This document shows, one piece after another, positions 33,744 through 43,211 of a stretch of DNA of 64,000 nucleotides. The stretch's first letter is position 1; the number at the start of each line of letters is the position of its first letter. Origin of the DNA: Segniliparus rugosus ATCC BAA-974 (GTDB taxonomy: Bacteria; Actinomycetota; Actinomycetes; Mycobacteriales; Mycobacteriaceae). The DNA is taken from the NCBI RefSeq assembly GCF_000185725.2, contig NZ_KI391953.1, forward strand, positions 1,356,750-1,420,749. The letters run 5' to 3'. The translations under genes were made by a program, and so were the position numbers. Below the pieces are notes generated by a model, which made no database searches, was not told where the DNA came from, and saw nothing but the letters and a program-made list of their open reading frames with translations.

Positions 33744-35012
33744 TTACGGCGCGAGAGGCCCGTCGTTCTCGGCGATCATGCGCTCGACAACGCGCGCGGG
33801 ATGGTCGATCTCCTCCTGGGTCGGCAGCAGGTCCGGGTGCTCCCAGAGCTTGTCGCGCGCGTCGACCCCGACGCTGTCGCCCACCTGGCGCCAGAGCTTT
33901 GCGGCCTCGTTGAGCTTCTTGGGGCGCAATTGCAGTCCGAGCAGCGTGGTGAACGCCTTCTCCGCGCTGCTCGCGCCGCCCGCGCGACGGCGGATCGTCT
34001 CGTCGAGGGCCGCCGTGCTCGGCAGCCGGTCGCCGAGCGCGTCGGTGACGACGGTGCGGACCCATCCCTCGACGACAGCGAGCAGATGCTCCAGCCGGGC
34101 AAGCGCCTGGAGCTGCTCCTCTGTCGGTTTAAGCTCGAACTTGGCCGGGTCGAAGAGCTCGCGCATCCGCTCCGGGTCTTGCAACGCCTCCAGATCGAGC
34201 TCCTGGGCGGTGGATTCCATGTCGGGCAGGTTGACTTCGATGCCTCGGGCGTAGCTGCGGAACGCCGCGACCATGGTCGGCTGCAGCCAGGGCGCATGGC
34301 TGAACAGCCGGTGATGCGCGGCCTCCCGAGCCGCGAGGTAGACCAGCACTTCTTGCGCGGGCTGCGCGAGGCCTTCGCTGAACTCGGCGACGTTGTCGGT
34401 CACCAGGGCGGCGACTCCGGTCGGGCCGAGCGGCATCCCGATCTCGGTCGAGGCGAGCACTTCGCCCGCGATTTCGGCGAGACCGCCCGCGAGCTGCTCG
34501 CCGAAGGCGAACCCGCCGAGGCGGGAGACCATCGCGAGCATCGGGCCGAGGAGCTGGGAGGCCTCCTCTGGCAGACGGTCCTGCCAGACCCCGGCCATCC
34601 GTTCGATGACTGGATCGCACAGCTCTTGGAAGGAGCCGATCACGTTGTCGAGCCAATCCGAGGGCGACCACGCCGCCGTCGTGTGGACGCCGGTGGGCAG
34701 GCCGGTGGCCGCGTCGAGCCACAGTTCGGCAAGGCGGACCGCCTCCGCAACGGCCTTCTGCCGCTCCTCGACGGGCGCTTTGTGCTTGCCGACGGCCTTT
34801 TTCGCCCCCTTGAGGACCTCTTGGTAGTCCACGGTCGGGGCTTCCGGGCCGCCGCTCGCGGCTTGGCCGAGTTTGCTGAAGGTCTCGCCCAGCTGGGACA
34901 ACAGCTTTCCGATATCGCTCGGGTCAAAGCCCGAGGACCGCCCGAAAGGCCCGCCCTCTCCGTGGCTGTCGGATCCGTCCCACGCGGAGAACCCGAACGG
35001 TGGCTTGCTCAT
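33744..35012 (-). CDS. zinc-dependent metalloprotease-like protein, DUF2342 (Rv3195 homologue)
   Basis: A 422-residue protein of the actinobacterial DUF2342 family. The N-terminal ~90 residues are Gly/Ser-rich with a GFDPSDIGKLLSQLGETFSKLG helix. The conserved core contains AAREAAHHRLFSHAPWL, the place of the family's metal-binding His residues, and a long helical C-terminal half. I chose the ATG at 35012 (MSKPPFGFSAWDG) because AGAGGGCGAT precedes it; the frame continues upstream into the divergent protease gene but makes no sensible protein there. Protease activity is a family prediction that I cannot confirm from motifs. It is divergent from the Lon/PDZ protease gene. Confidence 0.78.
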   Translation of the reverse strand: MSKPPFGFSAWDGSDSHGEGGPFGRSSGFDPSDIGKLLSQLGETFSKLGQAASGGPEAPTVDYQEVLKGAKKAVGKHKAPVEERQKAVAEAVRLAELWLDAATGLPTGVHTTAAWSPSDWLDNVIGSFQELCDPVIERMAGVWQDRLPEEASQLLGPMLAMVSRLGGFAFGEQLAGGLAEIAGEVLASTEIGMPLGPTGVAALVTDNVAEFSEGLAQPAQEVLVYLAAREAAHHRLFSHAPWLQPTMVAAFRSYARGIEVNLPDMESTAQELDLEALQDPERMRELFDPAKFELKPTEEQLQALARLEHLLAVVEGWVRTVVTDALGDRLPSTAALDETIRRRAGGASSAEKAFTTLLGLQLRPKKLNEAAKLWRQVGDSVGVDARDKLWEHPDLLPTQEEIDHPARVVERMIAENDGPLAP

Positions 35013-35120
35013 TGGATCGCCCTCTGCGCGCTGGAAATCGTCGTCGCGGTCATCGCTCCAGGGTACGCCTTTCTGTTCCAGATGTGGTTCTGCCCAGGGC
35101 GAACCTGATACGGTGGCCGA

Positions 35121-36215
35121 ATGACCATTGGGCAGTATGACCGGCCCGCTCGTTTCCTCGTGGGACCCGTTTTGCAACGGATTGTCGCCGTGCTCTCGGC
35201 GGGGTGCGCTTTCGTCGCGCTGCTCGTGGTGGCGGGCTCTCTCGAAGTGCCCTATGTCGCGCTCGGACCGGGACCGACGTTGGACTTGCTCGGCAACGGG
35301 ATCGACGACGCGGGCAAGGACACCGGCAAACCGGTCGTCACAGTTGTCGGCAAACCGGCCAGCCCGACGCGCGGCCAGCTCCGGCTGGTGACGGTGTCGG
35401 CCGCCGACCAGCTCAATATGTTCCAAGCCCTCAGCCTGTGGTTCTCCGGCGAGGAGGAGCTGGTTCCGCGCGAAGAGGTGTACCCCTCCGACAAGCCGAG
35501 AGACCAAGTGGAGCAGGAGAACGCGGCCGATTTCTCGAACTCCGAGGAGGCCGCGGAGGCTGCCGCGCTCAGCGAGCTCGGGTACCCGCTGCAGGTCCGG
35601 GTGGCCCAGGTCGTGCCGGGCTCCCCGGCGGACGGCAAACTGCAGCCGGGCGATCGGCTGGTCGCGGTCGGGGGAGCGGAGGCCAAGACGCTCGAGGACG
35701 TGGCCAAGGCGGTCGGCGCGCATAAGCCGGGCGACGAGCTGGACGTGGACTATCAGCGGGGGGAGGCTCGGGGCGTCGCGCGCGTCGTCCTCGCCTCTGC
35801 GGAGAACGACCCGGCCAAAGGCCGGATCGGGATAAAAATGCGGCTCGCCCCTGACGCGCCTTTCCAGGTCCAGATCGCGGTGCCGGCCAAGATCGGCGGC
35901 CCGTCCGGCGGGCTCATGTTCGCCCTCGCCGTGATCGACAAGCTCACCTCCGACGATCTCACCGGAGGCAAGGACATCGCGGGCACCGGGACGATCGACC
36001 CAGCGGGGAAGGTCGGCCCGATCGGCGGGATCACCCATAAAATGCTCGGCGCTCGGCGAGACGGGGCGACGGTTTTCCTCGTGCCCGCCGAGAACTGCGC
36101 CGAGGCGGCGACCGACATTCCTCCGGGATTGCGGATCGTGAGAGTCGCGACCCTGCACGACGCGGTGCAGGAGTTGGCGGATCTGAGGAACGGCAAGCCC
36201 GTCCCGAGCTGCTGA
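35121..36215 (+). CDS. membrane-anchored Lon/PDZ serine protease (Rv3194c homologue)
   Basis: A 364-residue protein: a short cytosolic N-terminus, one membrane span (IVAVLSAGCAFVALLVVAGSL, residues ~20-41), a PDZ domain around residues 165-235 (VVPGSPADGKLQPGDRLVAVGG) and a C-terminal Lon proteolytic domain. The Ser-Lys dyad is intact: Ser262 in GGPSGGLMF and Lys307 in GGITHKML, spaced 45 residues apart as in Lon. It lacks an ATPase domain and should act outside the membrane on unknown substrates. Synteny with the UPF0182 gene 100 bp downstream is conserved in mycobacteria. Confidence 0.9.
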   Translation: MTIGQYDRPARFLVGPVLQRIVAVLSAGCAFVALLVVAGSLEVPYVALGPGPTLDLLGNGIDDAGKDTGKPVVTVVGKPASPTRGQLRLVTVSAADQLNMFQALSLWFSGEEELVPREEVYPSDKPRDQVEQENAADFSNSEEAAEAAALSELGYPLQVRVAQVVPGSPADGKLQPGDRLVAVGGAEAKTLEDVAKAVGAHKPGDELDVDYQRGEARGVARVVLASAENDPAKGRIGIKMRLAPDAPFQVQIAVPAKIGGPSGGLMFALAVIDKLTSDDLTGGKDIAGTGTIDPAGKVGPIGGITHKMLGARRDGATVFLVPAENCAEAATDIPPGLRIVRVATLHDAVQELADLRNGKPVPSC

Positions 36216-36314
36216 TCATCGGAGCCTTGAAGATCCCGGCTCCTCGCTGTCGGCGGGTTTCCGTAAAGTGGTCTGCGTGGTGGATACGAACCTGATTGCA
36301 CAGGCTGGCTGCGA

Positions 36315-39300
36315 ATGAGCCCTCGGACCGTACCCCGGCGCGTCCGGGCGATGTCGACGATCGTCGGCGTCCTTCTGGCGGTGGTTTTCCTGCTGCTCAA
36401 ACTCGTCGGCCCCTACACCGACTGGCTCTGGTTCCGCGAGCTGGGACAGACTTCGGTCTTCTTCACGGTCCTTCGCGTCAAGGTGATCGTCTTCTGCGTG
36501 GCGACCGCGTTGGTCGGAGGGCTGGTCTTCGTCTCCCTCTGGCTCGCGTATCGCAGCCGGCCCATGTTCATCCCGGTCACCGTGGAGAGCCCCATCGCCC
36601 GCTACCGGGCCGCGGTCGAAACCTCGGTGCGGCTGTTCGGGTTCGGCCTGCCGTTGCTCGTCGGCGCGCTCGCGGGCTTCCTCATGCAGGCCAATTGGCC
36701 GATCATCGAGCTCTACCTGCACGGAGCCCCGTTCGGGATCCAAGACCCCCAGTTCCACTACGACATCAGTTTCTACGTCTTCGACCTGCCGTTCTACGTC
36801 TTCGTGCTCGACACGCTCGAAGTCGTCGCCGTCGTCTGCTTCGTGGCGAACCTGGTCACTCACTACCTCTTCGACGGCATCCGCCCCTCCCGCTCCGCGA
36901 GCATGCTCACCCGGGCCGCGCGCGTGCAGCTGGCGACTATCGCGGGGATCTTCTTCCTACTCAAGGCGGTCGGATATTGGTTCGACCAATACGAGCTGCT
37001 GTTCTCGACGCGGCGAGAGGCGTTGTTCTACGGCCCGAGCTACACCGACATCACGGCGGTGCTTCCGGCCAAGCTCATCCTCACCGCGATCGCGGTGATC
37101 TGCGCCGCCGCGTTCTTCTCCGCCATCGTGCTGCGCGACTTGCGCGTCCCTGCTTTGGCCACGGCGCTCATGCTGCTCTCGTCGGTTCTGGTCGGCATGG
37201 CGTGGCCCGCGACGGTGCAGTGGCTCACCGCGACCCCGAACGCCAAAGAGGTCGAGCGCCAGTACATCGAGCGCAACATCAAGGCCACCCAGCAGGCGTT
37301 CAATCTGACCGGCCAATACGTCAAGACCGAGGACTGGGCTCCGCCGCAGGACAAGAGCAAGTTCGCGCAGAGCGTGCAAGAGGACAAGCACACCCTCAAT
37401 AATCTGCGGATTCTCGACCCGAACCTGATTTCGCCGACGTTCACGCAGCAACAGCGTAGGAAGACCTTCTACGGTTTCCCGAGCCAGCTCGCGCTCGACC
37501 GGTACACGGTGGACGGCCAACTACGAGATTACGTCGTCGCGGTCCGCGAGCTCGCCACGGCGAACCTGACCGGGCCTCAGACCAGCTGGCAAAACCAGCA
37601 TATGGTCTACACGCACGGCAACGGTTTCGTCGCCGCGCCCGCGAACCAGGTGACCGGGGCAGACCAGCAGGACGGGGCGGACCAGAAGGCCAACGGCGCG
37701 AGCCAGGGCGGGTTCCCGATCTTCACGTCGAGCGACACCAGCGACATCGGGGATCCGAATACCCCAGAGGCGCTGCGAGTCACCCAGCCGAGGGTGTACT
37801 TCGGCGAGCTGATCGGCGCGACCGACGCGGACTACGCGATCGTCGGCGGGCCCGCGCAGGAGTACGACGCCGACGCCCCGGCTCCCTCGTTCTCGTACGA
37901 CGGGCGGGGCGGCGTGCCGGTCTCCAGCATGCTCAACCGGCTCGCGTTCATGGTGAAGTACCGCGAGCTGAACTTTCTGCGCTCGGACCAGATCACCGAG
38001 CAGTCCAAATTGATTTTCATCCGCGACCCCCGGACGCGAGTGGCCAAAGTCGCCCCGTGGCTCACATTGGACGAGAAGGCGTACCCCGCCGTGGTCGACG
38101 GGCGCATCCAGTGGATCGTGGACGGCTACACCACCCTCGCTCAGTTCCCGTACTCGAAACCGGTCTCGCTGCGCGACGCGACGCTGGACTCGCTTGACTC
38201 CGGCGGCAACGCGGCCGTCCGCCGGGAGCAGCTCTCCGGGCAAATCGCGTACATCCGCAACTCTGTGAAGGCCACCGTCGACGCGTACGACGGGACGGTC
38301 ACGCTCTACCAGCAGGACGAGAAAGACCCTGTGCTGAAGGCATGGATGGGGGTCTTCCCCGGGCTGGTGAAGGCGAAGAGCCAGATCACCCCCGAATTGG
38401 CCGCGCATTTCCGCTACCCGGAAGACCTCTTCAAGGTGCAGCGGGCTTTGCTCACCCGGTATCACGTGGACAAGCCGGACACGTTCTTCGAAGGGAGCGA
38501 GCAGTGGTCGATCCCGGTCGATCCGACGCAGGCCTCCGGCCAGTTGGCGAACCAGGCGAGCCAACCGCCGTACTACGTCGTGGCCACCGACCCCAACCAT
38601 CCTGGCCGTGCTTCGTTCCAGCTGACCACCGTGATGACGCCGCAGGGCCAGCCGTACCTTTCGGCGTACCTGTCGGTCGCGTCCGACCCGGACGACTACG
38701 GCACGATCACCGTGCGCAGGCTGACCAGCAAACCATCCGGACCCAGCAACGCCTACGGCAGGCTCCGCACGTCCCCCCAGGTGAACAATGCGATCACCTT
38801 GCTCGGTTCGGCCGACATCCGCTACGGCAACCTGCTCACCGTTCCGGTCGGAGACGGGGGCCTGTTGTACCTCGAGCCCATCTACACCCAGGCGAAAAAC
38901 CAAGAGTCGGCATTCCCGACGCTGGCGAACGTGTACGTGTTCTTCGACGATAAAATCGGCTTCGAGACCAAGCTCGGGGAAGCCCTGCAGGGAGCGCTGA
39001 AACAGGCGGGCATCGATATCGATCTGAGCGCGGTCATCACGCCGCAGCAGCAACAGGACCCGCCGCCCGCAGCGCAGGAGCCCGTGCAGCCGCAGCAGCC
39101 CCCTGCGCCCTCGCAGACGAAACAGCAGGCGCAAGCCAGACTGCAGGCGCTGAGCCAGGACGTGGACAACGCGCAGAAGGCGCTGGATTCCGCCACAAGC
39201 GCGTTGGAGTCGGCGAAGGGCAAGCTCGGCGAGGCGCAGAAGAGCGGCGATTTCGTCGGAATCGGCCAAGCGCTCGCGGCGCAGCAGAGGGCCATGGAGA

Positions 39301-39386
39301 ACTACAGCGCCGCTGTGCGGCAATACCAGGCGGCGGTCATCGCGTTCCGGCAAGGGGTGAGCGACCTCGCCCTCGCCCCCAACTAA
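36315..39386 (+). CDS. UPF0182 integral membrane protein (Rv3193c homologue)
   Basis: A 1023-residue protein with seven membrane spans in the first ~300 residues (for example VGVLLAVVFLLLKLV and LFGFGLPLLVGALAGFLM), then a ~600-residue external domain containing RDPRTRVAKVAPWLTLDEKAYP. The C-terminus has a Gln/Pro-rich linker (QQQQDPPPAAQEPVQPQQPP, near residue 915) and an Ala/Gln/Lys coiled-coil helix. M. tuberculosis Rv3193c is about 990 aa. The function is unknown across the family. The gene is the last host gene before the tRNA and prophage. Confidence 0.92.
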   Translation: MSPRTVPRRVRAMSTIVGVLLAVVFLLLKLVGPYTDWLWFRELGQTSVFFTVLRVKVIVFCVATALVGGLVFVSLWLAYRSRPMFIPVTVESPIARYRAAVETSVRLFGFGLPLLVGALAGFLMQANWPIIELYLHGAPFGIQDPQFHYDISFYVFDLPFYVFVLDTLEVVAVVCFVANLVTHYLFDGIRPSRSASMLTRAARVQLATIAGIFFLLKAVGYWFDQYELLFSTRREALFYGPSYTDITAVLPAKLILTAIAVICAAAFFSAIVLRDLRVPALATALMLLSSVLVGMAWPATVQWLTATPNAKEVERQYIERNIKATQQAFNLTGQYVKTEDWAPPQDKSKFAQSVQEDKHTLNNLRILDPNLISPTFTQQQRRKTFYGFPSQLALDRYTVDGQLRDYVVAVRELATANLTGPQTSWQNQHMVYTHGNGFVAAPANQVTGADQQDGADQKANGASQGGFPIFTSSDTSDIGDPNTPEALRVTQPRVYFGELIGATDADYAIVGGPAQEYDADAPAPSFSYDGRGGVPVSSMLNRLAFMVKYRELNFLRSDQITEQSKLIFIRDPRTRVAKVAPWLTLDEKAYPAVVDGRIQWIVDGYTTLAQFPYSKPVSLRDATLDSLDSGGNAAVRREQLSGQIAYIRNSVKATVDAYDGTVTLYQQDEKDPVLKAWMGVFPGLVKAKSQITPELAAHFRYPEDLFKVQRALLTRYHVDKPDTFFEGSEQWSIPVDPTQASGQLANQASQPPYYVVATDPNHPGRASFQLTTVMTPQGQPYLSAYLSVASDPDDYGTITVRRLTSKPSGPSNAYGRLRTSPQVNNAITLLGSADIRYGNLLTVPVGDGGLLYLEPIYTQAKNQESAFPTLANVYVFFDDKIGFETKLGEALQGALKQAGIDIDLSAVITPQQQQDPPPAAQEPVQPQQPPAPSQTKQQAQARLQALSQDVDNAQKALDSATSALESAKGKLGEAQKSGDFVGIGQALAAQQRAMENYSAAVRQYQAAVIAFRQGVSDLALAPN

Positions 39387-39478
39387 TTCCAGGAATATAG
39401 CGGCCCTGAAATGCCGGTTTGCCTTGTGAGCCGAGCGCGAGTATAGTGAAAAGCCGCGCTCGTGAGGGCGCTCCCCGA

Positions 39479-39552
39479 CGCGGGGTGGAGCAGCTCGGTA
39501 GCTCGCTGGGCTCATAACCCAGAGGTCGCAGGTTCAAATCCTGTCCCCGCTA
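39479..39552 (+). tRNA. initiator tRNA-fMet (CAU)
   Basis: A full cloverleaf of 74 nt without encoded CCA. The first pair C1-U72 is unpaired and the acceptor continues GCGGGG/CCCCGC. The D arm has GGAGCAGCTCGG, the anticodon arm is CTGGG-CTCATAA-CCCAG with the three G-C pairs diagnostic of bacterial initiators and anticodon CAU, and the T arm holds GGTTCAAATCC. A phage integrase lies 90 bp beyond the 3' end, so the 3' half very probably is the attachment site, with tRNA function restored on integration. Confidence 0.95.
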
Positions 39553-39559
39553 CGAAAGG

Positions 39560-39591
39560 CCAGGCCAGAGGATGGAAATCCTCTGGCCTGG
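39560..39591 (+). terminator. terminator after the initiator tRNA
   Basis: 14-bp perfect arms (39560-39573 and 39578-39591) around GGAA, followed by TTTCGTTT. It ends tRNA transcription and lies on the prophage side of the presumed att core. Confidence 0.85.
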
Positions 39592-39640
39592 TTTCGTTTA
39601 TAAGGCGTTCTCTCCACTTTGTCTCCACTTTGGAGAGCCG

Positions 39641-40993
39641 TCACGCTCCGGTTCGGATGATTCGGCCCATGAGCTTCCCGACCTCGTGGTTGATCTCGTG
39701 GCGTTGGACGTAGTGCTCGTCCAACGTCGTGAGGTTGGTGTGGCCGAGCTGGTCCGCCGCCGCTCGCCTGCCCAGCTCGTCGTGGACCTCCGTGCCCACC
39801 GTCTTGCGGAAGTTGTACAAGGTCACGTCGCCCAGCCCCAGCGCCGAGCGCACGCGCCGCCACTGGTCGTTGAAGTTCGTCGGGTCGCGCAAAGTGCCCT
39901 CGTAGCTCGGGAACAACAAACCGAGCGGGTTGGGCTTTCGGGAAATGTCTGCGATGTGCTCACGGAGCATATCCGCGATGTACTCGTCGTATGTGAGCAC
40001 ACGATCCTTGTTCTTCGGGTCGTCGGGCAGGCTGACCCGTACGAGTCCCTTGCCCTTGACCCGTGCAACTTTGTGCGTGAGCTTCACCGTGCCCGCGTCC
40101 AAGTCCAAGTCATCGAGCAAGATCGCAAAACCCTCGGAGGGTCGCGCGCCGGTCGTGGCGAAAAATGGGATGATCGCCCGCAGCCCGTTTTTCGCGCAGT
40201 AGCGGGCGACAGTCTGGTCTTTGCGCGCCCGATCTCGTTTCGCCTCGGTGCCTTCGATAGGTGGGCAAGGCGTGTCCGAGTCTCTGACGGCCACCACCAG
40301 TTCGTGCAGCTCCATACGGGTGAGCGATTCTTTCGCGTTCGCGTGGACGATCTTGATCGGCTTCGTCTCACGGATCGGGTTGTGCTCACGCGCCCCGAGG
40401 CGCACGGCCATGCTCATCATCCCCGAGAGCACGGTGCGGCACGCCTTCGCGTCGTGCTCGCTCTTCGCCTTCTCCACCTCGCCAAAGAACTCGTCCGCGC
40501 GCTGCGCCCCGAGTTCGAGCACCGAGAGCCAACCGACTCCCTTGACCTCTGGCCGGTTGCTCTCCGCGTCCGCCGCGAGCCCGTTCGCGATGATCTCTGC
40601 CATTGCGTCGTACCGGGACAGAGTGCTCTCGGCTCGTTTGAGCGACACCAGGTGCACTCGGTAGAGGGGCCAGAGATCCTTGATGAGGATGCCGCCGCTG
40701 ACAGGGGTCGCGGCGCTTTTGCGCCGTTCGGCAAGGTGCCCCATGAGCGCCCGCTCGGCAGCCGCCCCCTTCTTGTCTGGCACGAACTTCCCCCCAACTC
40801 TCGGGGTTTGCCGTTCCACCCTGCGTCGTTTCCCGTCTTTGTCACGCACGTAGGTCCCCGCAGTCCAGACACCCGGCGACACCTCTGTGCGCCACACGCC
40901 CCCAGACCCTCCGACAGGAAGACGGGGTCTCATAGGTCCTCGGTCCGAATGTGTTCCTCCAGCATGGAGGTCATCATACTCTCGAAGTGACAT
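39641..40993 (-). CDS. int: tyrosine-type site-specific integrase
   Basis: A 450-residue tyrosine recombinase. An N-terminal ~100-residue arm-binding/leader region is followed by a SAM-like core-binding domain (residues ~105-225) and a C-terminal catalytic domain. Catalytic residues visible are Arg in TTGARPSEG, the Arg of TLYNFRKT, His in QLGHTN and the Tyr nucleophile in LDEHYVQRH. The motif-II position usually held by His (HxxR) is Tyr here. The gene is adjacent to tRNA-fMet and reads toward it, as expected for an integrase targeting that tRNA. The start is uncertain: an in-frame Met at 40933 (MRPRLPVGG) is possible. Confidence 0.93.
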   Translation of the reverse strand: MSLREYDDLHAGGTHSDRGPMRPRLPVGGSGGVWRTEVSPGVWTAGTYVRDKDGKRRRVERQTPRVGGKFVPDKKGAAAERALMGHLAERRKSAATPVSGGILIKDLWPLYRVHLVSLKRAESTLSRYDAMAEIIANGLAADAESNRPEVKGVGWLSVLELGAQRADEFFGEVEKAKSEHDAKACRTVLSGMMSMAVRLGAREHNPIRETKPIKIVHANAKESLTRMELHELVVAVRDSDTPCPPIEGTEAKRDRARKDQTVARYCAKNGLRAIIPFFATTGARPSEGFAILLDDLDLDAGTVKLTHKVARVKGKGLVRVSLPDDPKNKDRVLTYDEYIADMLREHIADISRKPNPLGLLFPSYEGTLRDPTNFNDQWRRVRSALGLGDVTLYNFRKTVGTEVHDELGRRAAADQLGHTNLTTLDEHYVQRHEINHEVGKLMGRIIRTGA

Positions 40994-41030
40994 GTCCCAC
41001 TACGGCCAGCAAGCCCGTGAAACGAGAAAA

Positions 41031-41063
41031 AGCCCCCTACCCGGCACTGCCGGGTAGGGGGCT
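41031..41063 (-). terminator. terminator of the prophage late operon
   Basis: 15-bp perfect arms (41031-41045 and 41049-41063) with a 3-nt loop. On the minus strand the stem is followed by five or six U, a strong intrinsic terminator 29 bp past the last structural gene. It insulates the integrase gene from late transcription. Confidence 0.9.
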
Positions 41064-41091
41064 TTCGTCGTTGTCTGGGGCTTTCGCGTGT

Positions 41092-41286
41092 TCAGGGTCC
41101 TTGGAAGCCGCAGTCGCTCACGACGACCGGGGGATCGCCCTCGACGGCGGGGGCCTGGGTTCCGACGATTCGTATCCAGGAGCTGGGCAGACCGGACTTC
41201 CGGTCTGATCCTCGTGTGACCGTGAAGGTCACGTGAGGCAGGTCCGGGATCACGAATTGGACCTGGTTGGTGCTCTCTTCCGGCAT
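41092..41286 (-). CDS. small phage protein, function unknown
   Basis: A 64-residue protein starting 2 bp after the stop of the preceding tail gene and ending just before the late terminator. The sequence (MPEESTNQVQFVIPDLPHVT at the start) is beta-rich with no membrane segment or Cys motif. It is probably translated by coupling with the tail gene; a structural or accessory tail role is only suggested by position. Confidence 0.55.
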   Translation of the reverse strand: MPEESTNQVQFVIPDLPHVTFTVTRGSDRKSGLPSSWIRIVGTQAPAVEGDPPVVVSDCGFQGP

Positions 41287-41288
41287 GG

Positions 41289-43196
41289 TTAGCCGACCTT
41301 CCTTCCGATGAACGCCGCAGCCGGGGCACCCGACAGGCTGGAGATTGACGATCTTGTGTTGTACGCCTGGCTGTAGTTGATGTCTTTGTTGGAGAACGAG
41401 CCAGCTCCGGTGAGCGGCCAAGAGGCTGAAACGCCGGGGGCCACCACCTGGCCCGCCGCCAAGTACACCGTCACCGGGACACCGGCCATGACCGGCCCCA
41501 CCGATGCGACACCGTCGATGTGGAGCACCCACATAGAAGCCCGCCAGCCAGAGCCGTGCGAACCAGCGTCCATGGTCCCGCCCACCGTGCTGGGCGTGGC
41601 GTTGAGGCTGTCGTTGTTGATGGAGGACGCGGATATCTCATACCAGCCGTCCTCGTTGATCGTCACCGTCCCGGTGCCGAGGGTGGTGACGGTGACACCG
41701 GACTCTAGGTCTTTGGAGGTGTAGAACCCGTTGGGCATGGCGGCTGTCGCCCCATGCGCCACAGAGAGCGACACGGCGGACCCGGAGGAGCGGCGCAAGC
41801 GCCATGCTGGGGTTGTCACGTTGGCTCCTAAAGGCATCCAGTCCGACATGGCGAATGAGGCGATGCGGAACGAGTCGTTGACCCAGTCGTTGACCCAGTC
41901 GAGGGCGGGCACACGCTGGAGGGAGATCGCGGCCCTGTTGTACCCGGCCCCGGTCGGGATGATGTTCCCGGTGTCGGTGTGCTGGATCTTCACCACGCCA
42001 TTCACCACGACGTGATACGTCCCGTTGTAGTACCGGAACCGGACCATGTCCCCCGACTTGATCGAGGCCGAGACGGAGGTCAACTGGGTCAGCGTGATAG
42101 AGGACCCCGAGCGGGCCATGCGCCCGACGTAGATGTTGCTCGTGGTCACATGGCAGTACGCGGCGCTGGTGAAGTCCGAGTTCGCGTTCAGGTACAGCCC
42201 GGTCCTCATGGCGCTGGTCGATCCCACGCTGGAGCCGAGCACCGCGCTGGCGGACTGCCCCAAGGTCAGGAACGACTGCGCGGTCAGCGCCCAATGGTGG
42301 GCGCTAGAGCTGTCGGGAACCCCGTCCGCTACCGCGACCTGGTTCGCTTTGATCACGAGATCGTCCGACTGCGCCCAGTCCCCCGAGGGCAGGGTGCTGT
42401 TGTCCGCGCCGGTGAAGGTGGTCGACCACACGGTGCCGGGTTGGCCGTCCGGGAGCTGCTGGTCGTTCGTGATGTCTTGGAGCTGCGTCTGCGAGGTCAG
42501 GCCGATGTTGAACGCGGAGAGGGCCACCTGGAAGAGGTCGGCCAGGAACTTGTTGGCCCCTTGCACCGCGCCCTCGAACGTGTCCACGACCCCCTGAGCG
42601 CCTTTCTGCACCGCGTCCACGAGGCTGGCGACGTGCTCCTGCGCCTCCTCGCCCAGGTTTTGGAGCGCTTCGCCCAAGCCGACCACATGGCCCTGCCCGA
42701 TGGTCCCGTCCGTGTTGAGGTTCTGGGTCCTGCCCGTGAGGGCGTTCCACCAGTCCTTGACCGCCTGCACGGCGGCGTTGATCGGGGTGACGACCAGTCC
42801 GCCGAGGATTTCGAGGATTTGACGGACCTCGGTCTCAATCGTCGTGAACGACTCCGAGACCCATTTCTGGAAGTCCTCGAAGTCCAGCGGAGGCTTGCGG
42901 TCCACGAGCAGGCCGACGATGGTGTCGACGGCGGTCAGCACGTCTTTGAACTGTTCCTCGGTCGCGTCCGGGATCAGCGGGGAGAACAGTTTCAGCAGCT
43001 CCAAAGGGAGCTTGCGAAGCTCTTGGACGAGGACCTGGACGGAGTTCCCCAGGTTGAAGTCCGGGACTGTGAACAGGCTTTTGACGAATTCCTCGGTGAC
43101 GTCCTGCCCGTAGTTCTTCGAGCCGCCGCCGATCTGGTACGCGCCGAGGCCGAGGACGGAGGAGAGGTCGGGGAATGGTTGGTTCGGAGTGGTCAT
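41289..43196 (-). CDS. minor tail protein, probable receptor-binding/C1q-like distal domain
   Basis: A 635-residue phage protein. The first ~230 residues are helical with heptad character (FEGAVQGANKFLADLFQVAL), of the kind that assembles on actinophage tail tips. Residues ~250-450 form a beta-rich jelly-roll-like segment (ALTAQSFLTLGQSASAVLGS, YHVVVNGVVKIQHTDTG). The C-terminal ~150 residues, with GWYEISASSINNDSLN and a MWVLHIDGV strand, resemble C1q/TNF-like receptor-binding modules. It lies downstream of the holin-like genes at the end of the late operon, where host-range tail proteins are commonly found. Confidence 0.7.
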   Translation of the reverse strand: MTTPNQPFPDLSSVLGLGAYQIGGGSKNYGQDVTEEFVKSLFTVPDFNLGNSVQVLVQELRKLPLELLKLFSPLIPDATEEQFKDVLTAVDTIVGLLVDRKPPLDFEDFQKWVSESFTTIETEVRQILEILGGLVVTPINAAVQAVKDWWNALTGRTQNLNTDGTIGQGHVVGLGEALQNLGEEAQEHVASLVDAVQKGAQGVVDTFEGAVQGANKFLADLFQVALSAFNIGLTSQTQLQDITNDQQLPDGQPGTVWSTTFTGADNSTLPSGDWAQSDDLVIKANQVAVADGVPDSSSAHHWALTAQSFLTLGQSASAVLGSSVGSTSAMRTGLYLNANSDFTSAAYCHVTTSNIYVGRMARSGSSITLTQLTSVSASIKSGDMVRFRYYNGTYHVVVNGVVKIQHTDTGNIIPTGAGYNRAAISLQRVPALDWVNDWVNDSFRIASFAMSDWMPLGANVTTPAWRLRRSSGSAVSLSVAHGATAAMPNGFYTSKDLESGVTVTTLGTGTVTINEDGWYEISASSINNDSLNATPSTVGGTMDAGSHGSGWRASMWVLHIDGVASVGPVMAGVPVTVYLAAGQVVAPGVSASWPLTGAGSFSNKDINYSQAYNTRSSISSLSGAPAAAFIGRKVG

Positions 43197-43211
43197 CGCC
43201 GCCTCATGCGG

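Noticed and set aside
35013-36158. Upstream extension of the DUF2342 frame (to 804 codons) through the divergent protease gene
   Set aside because: The extra part is antisense to the Lon/PDZ protease and shows no recognisable sequence; a clear start with ribosome site exists at 35012.
40951-41208. Small plus-strand frame across the late terminator
   Set aside because: It reads through the strong terminator hairpin and is antisense to the last structural gene.
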